From Terriglobales bacterium (GTDB taxonomy: Bacteria > Acidobacteriota > Terriglobia > Terriglobales > Gp1-AA117): a stretch of 11,835 nucleotides of DNA. Under the pieces are notes generated by a model. It saw only the letters and a program-made list of their open reading frames with translations. It was not told where the DNA came from and did not search any database. The translations under genes and the position numbers were made by a program. The stretch covers positions 1-11,835 of the forward strand of contig JASLFF010000224.1 of assembly GCA_030150795.1 (NCBI GenBank). Reading direction: 5' to 3'. Shown here in pieces: positions 8,521-11,835 of this stretch; the stretch's first letter is position 1; each line of letters begins with the position of its first letter.

Positions 8521-8537
8521 AGGCTCACGGAGAGCCT
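8521..8537 (+). other. Perfect 6-bp hairpin in the spacer before the NRPS
   Basis: AGGCTC-ACGGA-GAGCCT forms a perfect 6-bp, GC-rich stem with a 5-base loop, 80 bases before the NRPS start. There is no following T-run, so it is not a canonical terminator. It could be an mRNA processing or attenuation element, or chance. The rest of the 128-base spacer has nothing recognisable except the ribosome-binding site at its end. Confidence 0.3.
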
Positions 8538-8604
8538 CCCAATCGGAGAACAACAAGAAGGAATAGCAGTGCATTTCTGCGTGTGTCCAGATTTGCATGT
8601 CGTT

Positions 8605-8610
8605 GAGGAG
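8605..8610 (+). promoter_or_regulatory. Shine-Dalgarno GAGGAG that fixes the NRPS start at 8618
   Basis: GAGGAG lies seven bases before the ATG at 8618, an ideal spacing. An in-frame ATG at 8597 lies upstream of it and has no comparable site, so 8618 is the better start. Confidence 0.75.
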
Positions 8611-8617
8611 CCTACTT

Positions 8618-10393
8618 ATGACTGAGGCAAGCCCCGTTCGGTTGTCAAGCCGCCCCTTGCCAATGGTGGAAGGAATACTCTTTCACAGCGTGTCAGAGCC
8701 GGATGCAGGCGTCTATATGGGGCAACTGGTCTGCAAGTTATCTTCTGAGGTCAAACTGGCGCTGTTCGAACGTGCATGGCAGAGCGTAATGCAGCGTCAT
8801 TCATCACTCCGGGCGAGCTTCCGTTGGGAGGGTCTTACACACCCAGTGCTAGAAATACACGAACATGTTCAATTACTGATCTCAGTACATGATTGGCGGG
8901 ACGTTGCTGCTGCAGAGCAACAAGAAAGGCTGGAAGCACATCTTTCGGCTGATGCAAAGCAGGGGTTTGATTTCACCGTCGCGCCAATTATGCGTCTGGC
9001 GTTATTCCGCCTGCCCAGCGATGAACACATATTCGTATGGACCTATCATCATGCGTTGCTGGATGGCCGCTCTCGCACGATCGTGTTGAAGGAAGTATCT
9101 CGTTTCTACGAGGCGTATGGTGCTGAAGAGAACGTTGCACTGGCTGAGCCGCCGGAATATGTTCAGTATATTGACTGGTTCTATCAAAGGAACCAGTCTG
9201 CCGCAAAAAAGTATTGGAAAGGGCTTCTCGAAACATTTGTGTCACCCGCTCCAGTCGTCCTGCCATTGACAACCGCCAAACCGTCTGGGGGCAGGCGCCA
9301 CGCGAATCGAAACATAGGGGTTTCTCCGGCCTTGCAGGAAGAACTGCTTGCATTGGCCCGGCGGTGCAAAATAACGGTAAACATTATTGTCCAGGCAGCG
9401 TGGGCCCTATTGTTGAGCCGATACAGTGGTCAGGACGACATAGTATTTGGGGAAACGCGCTCGTGCCGCCGCCCTGAATTCGAGAATGTAGGCTCCCTAG
9501 TTGGCGTGCTCATAAACACTCTGCCGATCCGGATGAACGTCAACCGGGCACGGCCGTTCATTGATTTGTTACAGGACTTACGCGAGCAACATATTGCATT
9601 GCGCAAACACGAACTCACGCCTCTGCTCGCAATCCGGGAATGCAGTGGCCTTGCAAACCGAGAGCAACTGTTTGAGAGCATAGTCGTTTTTGAAGAATAC
9701 GAATTGAATGCCGTTCTCCAGCGGGATGCCTGTGGCCTCTGGAGCGAAGGAATCCAGCTCTCGGTTCCTACTCATTACCCCCTGGCCGTCATTGGGTACG
9801 CCAAGCCCAGCCTGTCCATTAGTATTGCCTACGAACGCCTGAATATTTCCGATACGGTTGCTGTCTGGGTGGCCGAGCAGTTTCGAGCTTTGCTTGAGAG
9901 GATTGCTCAAAACCCTGGTGTGGGTGTGGGAAATATTCTGCTGCTGACTGGTGCTGAGCGTGAGCAGATCTTGACGGAATGGAACGACACCAGTCGAGAC
10001 TACTCGCGACACATGACCCTCCCACAGCTATTTGAGGAACAAGTACTAAGAGCGCCGGATATGGTAGCGCTGGTATTCGAAGAAATGATGCTCACTTACG
10101 CGGAGTTGAATGAACGAGCAAATCAGCTAGCTCACTACCTCGTGAAACAGAATGTTGGTCCCGAAGACATCGTGGCCTTGGCCATGCCGCGGTCTCTGGA
10201 CATGGTCACGGGATTGCTGGGCATTCTCAAGGCAGGTGCGGCATACTTGCCACTCGATCCGGAGTATCCGAAAAGCCGCCTAGCTTACATGATAGAGAAT
10301 GCTGCACCCGCATATGGGATACCACTCAGGAACTGGCCTCAGAACTGCCACAAAGCTTGCGGCTCCTGCTTCTGGATGATCCGCAAACCTTGA
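8618..10393 (+). CDS. NRPS: condensation domain plus N-terminal part of adenylation domain (frameshifted)
   Basis: Start chosen from GAGGAG at 8605-8610; an upstream ATG at 8597 would add seven residues. Counting from 8597, the condensation domain spans about 15-450. It has PLPMVEGILFHS (20-31, in place of the usual SxAQxRLW motif), an intact catalytic HHALLDG (151-157, bases 9047-9067), FGETRSCRRP (284-293), VGVLINTLPIR (302-312) and SIVVFEEYEL (361-370). The linker LLTGAEREQILTEWNDT (450-464 region) leads into the adenylation domain from about 473, with A1 LTYAELNERANQLAHYL (499-515) and A2 LKAGAAYLPLDPEYP (544-558). After PAY near 10315 the frame stops matching the family and reaches TGA at 10391-10393. 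The true continuation is in the next frame from about 10324. Starting with a condensation domain and no loading module, it must accept an acyl or peptidyl thioester from another protein. Whether it is functional depends on the frameshift being real. Confidence 0.9.
   Translation: MTEASPVRLSSRPLPMVEGILFHSVSEPDAGVYMGQLVCKLSSEVKLALFERAWQSVMQRHSSLRASFRWEGLTHPVLEIHEHVQLLISVHDWRDVAAAEQQERLEAHLSADAKQGFDFTVAPIMRLALFRLPSDEHIFVWTYHHALLDGRSRTIVLKEVSRFYEAYGAEENVALAEPPEYVQYIDWFYQRNQSAAKKYWKGLLETFVSPAPVVLPLTTAKPSGGRRHANRNIGVSPALQEELLALARRCKITVNIIVQAAWALLLSRYSGQDDIVFGETRSCRRPEFENVGSLVGVLINTLPIRMNVNRARPFIDLLQDLREQHIALRKHELTPLLAIRECSGLANREQLFESIVVFEEYELNAVLQRDACGLWSEGIQLSVPTHYPLAVIGYAKPSLSISIAYERLNISDTVAVWVAEQFRALLERIAQNPGVGVGNILLLTGAEREQILTEWNDTSRDYSRHMTLPQLFEEQVLRAPDMVALVFEEMMLTYAELNERANQLAHYLVKQNVGPEDIVALAMPRSLDMVTGLLGILKAGAAYLPLDPEYPKSRLAYMIENAAPAYGIPLRNWPQNCHKACGSCFWMIRKP
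10313..10324 (+). other. Frameshift site within the NRPS adenylation domain
   Basis: The upstream frame gives ...MIENAAPAY, as expected after A2. The expected continuation TTQELASELPQSLRLLLLDD is read only from the frame starting at 10321-10324. The change equals one missing base (or two extra) relative to an uninterrupted gene. It falls by GGG (10316-10318), a short run. The same-frame product would end 23 codons later at 10393. It may be a sequencing or assembly error, or a recent inactivating mutation; programmed frameshifting is not supported, as there is no slippery heptamer or obvious stimulator. Confidence 0.85.
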
Positions 10394-11835
10394 GAACACT
10401 GCGCAGCGAGCCCATTTTCGATCTTACGGATTCGCAGCGATCGCGGCATCTCACACTACAACATCCAGCCTATGTTATCTATACCTCCGGTTCTACCGGC
10501 ATTCCCAAGGGCATTGTGATGCCATGTCACTCGCTTTTCAACCTGCTGAGCTGGCAAAAGGCCACAATGTCGCAAGTGCCCGGACGGAAGGTCGTTCAAT
10601 TCACGGCCATGAGTTTTGACGTTTCCATCCAGGAGATTTTGGCGACGCTTATCACGGAAAAAACCCTATTTGTAGTTGACACCGACACACGACGTGACCC
10701 GGCCAGATTCCTCGCTTGGATGAAAGAAAAGGATATTGGTGAGCTGTTTGCACCTACTCTTGTGATTGAGGCTCTTGCGACCGCTGCCAGGGAGCGGGCA
10801 TTTGAGATTACTCTAAATGATATTGTGCAGGCGGGCGAAACCCTGACACTTCCGCCTCACGTGCGTGATTTTTGCCGGAACTCTCATGCACAACTGCGTA
10901 ATGATTACGGTCCTGCAGAAACACATGTATGTACGTCCTACGATCTCCCGCAGGCAATTGATGATTGGCCCTTCTCTGCACCCATCGGACAGCCTATCTG
11001 GAACACGCAAGTGTACGTGCTGGATAAAACTCTGGAACCAGTGCCGGCAGGCGTGGCTGGCGATCTCTATATTGCTGGAGCAGGAGTAGCGCGAGGTTAT
11101 CTGAGGCGGCCAGGTCTGACAGCGGAGCGGTTCGCGCCGAATCCGTTTGGTCCACCTGGTGCACGGATGTATTGGAGCGGAGATGTGGTGCGCTGGCGGG
11201 AAAAGGGAACGCTGGAATTTCTGGGCCGCACCGATGATCAGCTCAAGATTCGTGGGTTTCGAGTAGAACCAGGAGAAATCGAAGCGGTTCTGATGCAACA
11301 TCCAGCTGTGAAGCAAGCCGTGGTAATTGCGCCAGAGTACCGCCCGGGGCAAAGGAGACTGGTGGGTTATGTAGTGCCAGCTGCTGGAGCCAGCTTGAAT
11401 ATGTCCGAATTGCAGCGTCACGTGGCCGCGCAATTGCCTGAATATTTAATCCCGGCGGTGATCATGGAAATAGAGAGTCTGCCATTAACGGCTAATGGCA
11501 AGCTCAATAAGAATGCTTTGCCAGTTCCTGAGTTCTCGAGCCAAGGTAGAAGCCCGAAGACGCCAGAGGAAGAAATCCTGTCTGAAATATTTGCGGAAGT
11601 GCTGGGACTCAAGCAGGTGATGATGGATGATAACTTTTTTGAACTTGGCGGTCACTCGTTGCTTGCCATGCAGCTTGTTTCGCATCTCCGCAAGGTGTTG
11701 CTGGTTGATGTTCCCGTGGCAGAGTTGTTTAAGAATCCTACTGTAGCGTCGTTCCTAATGGCTGTGATGGCAAATGAACCTAGTCCCGGACATACCGTGC
11801 AAGTCGCCAAGATTTACAAGCAGCTTGAATCCATG
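10324..11835 (+). CDS. NRPS continuation: rest of adenylation domain plus carrier protein, 3' partial
   Basis: 504 codons open to the window end, continuing the module begun at 8618; it has no start of its own. Numbered from T1 at 10324: A3 YVIYTSGSTGIPKG (50-63), A4 MSFDVSIQEI (96-105), A5 NDYGPAETHV (193-202), A6 GDLYIAGAGVARGYL (246-260), A7 YWSGD (283-287, Ser where Thr is usual), A8 GRTDDQLKIRGFRVEPGEIE (301-320), A10 NGKLNKNAL (391-399) with catalytic K393. By alignment to GrsA from memory, pocket residues read D99 V100 Q103 F142 V168 A170 D194 V202 C203 K393 (DVQFVADVCK). This resembles proline codes such as DVQFIAHVVK but has Asp for His. The carrier protein (about 412-480) has DNFFELGGHSLLAMQ with the phosphopantetheine Ser445 (bases 11656-11658). 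The tail VAKIYKQLESM resembles C-terminal ends of NRPS proteins, so the gene may stop soon after the window. Confidence 0.9.

Noticed and set aside
8597..8599. Upstream ATG as NRPS start
   Set aside because: No Shine-Dalgarno at proper spacing, whereas the ATG at 8618 has GAGGAG seven bases upstream.
8499..8606. 35-codon Arg-rich small ORF in the spacer before the NRPS, stopping at the NRPS ribosome-binding site
   Set aside because: Considered as a leader peptide or MbtH remnant. GGAG is too close to its ATG, it is far shorter than MbtH proteins (about 70 residues) and it has none of their motifs.
10313..10324. Programmed ribosomal frameshift
   Set aside because: No slippery heptamer, internal Shine-Dalgarno or clear stimulatory hairpin is visible; sequencing error or mutation is simpler.
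10813..11433. 206-codon open frame on the minus strand
   Set aside because: It is the antisense shadow of the adenylation domain, whose true + frame (from 10324) has all family motifs. The minus translation shows no recognisable domain.

Overview
The window is about 11.8 kb of mid-GC DNA with six co-directional genes, all on the + strand. It looks like the flank and first part of a biosynthetic gene cluster for a glycosylated, possibly carbamoylated nonribosomal peptide or lipopeptide. The best clue to the host is the first gene, the C-terminal half of a MacB/FtsX-type permease of the kind usually called ADOP (acidobacterial duplicated orphan permease). These are abundant in Acidobacteriota and often lie beside their NRPS/PKS clusters. 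No rRNA, tRNA or housekeeping gene is present to confirm this, so the taxonomic call is an inference.

Layout: 1-1230, permease, cut by the window start. 1435-3081, GT4-type glycosyltransferase with an extra C-terminal domain. 3209-5293, NodU/CmcH/TobZ-type O-carbamoyltransferase, also with an extra C-terminal domain. 5373-7190, long (VLCAD/ACAD9-size) acyl-CoA dehydrogenase. 7320-8489, second GT4-like glycosyltransferase. 8618-11835, NRPS module (condensation, adenylation, carrier protein) running off the window end. The NRPS reading frame is broken by a net one-base loss (or two-base gain) near 10313-10324 inside the adenylation domain. Every downstream adenylation and carrier motif is intact in the shifted frame. 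Spacers are 79-204 bases, and most genes have good Shine-Dalgarno sequences.

Working model (inference): the NRPS condenses an upstream acyl or peptidyl intermediate, supplied by a protein outside the window, with an amino acid chosen by an adenylation domain whose pocket code resembles proline-type codes. The acyl-CoA dehydrogenase would desaturate an acyl precursor or carrier-bound intermediate. The two glycosyltransferases add sugars, the carbamoyltransferase carbamoylates a hydroxyl on sugar or peptide, and the permease may take part in export or self-protection. No MbtH protein, thioesterase, phosphopantetheinyl transferase or sugar-nucleotide gene lies in the window, so the cluster must continue beyond it or depend on genes elsewhere.

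Points for a second look: the NRPS frameshift, the unusual adenylation code, the apparent winged-helix-like tails on two tailoring enzymes, and substitutions at expected catalytic positions in the dehydrogenase and second glycosyltransferase. No CRISPR array, insertion sequence, RNA gene or convincing intrinsic terminator was found. Spacers are all under 300 bases and hold only short hairpins and ribosome-binding sites.
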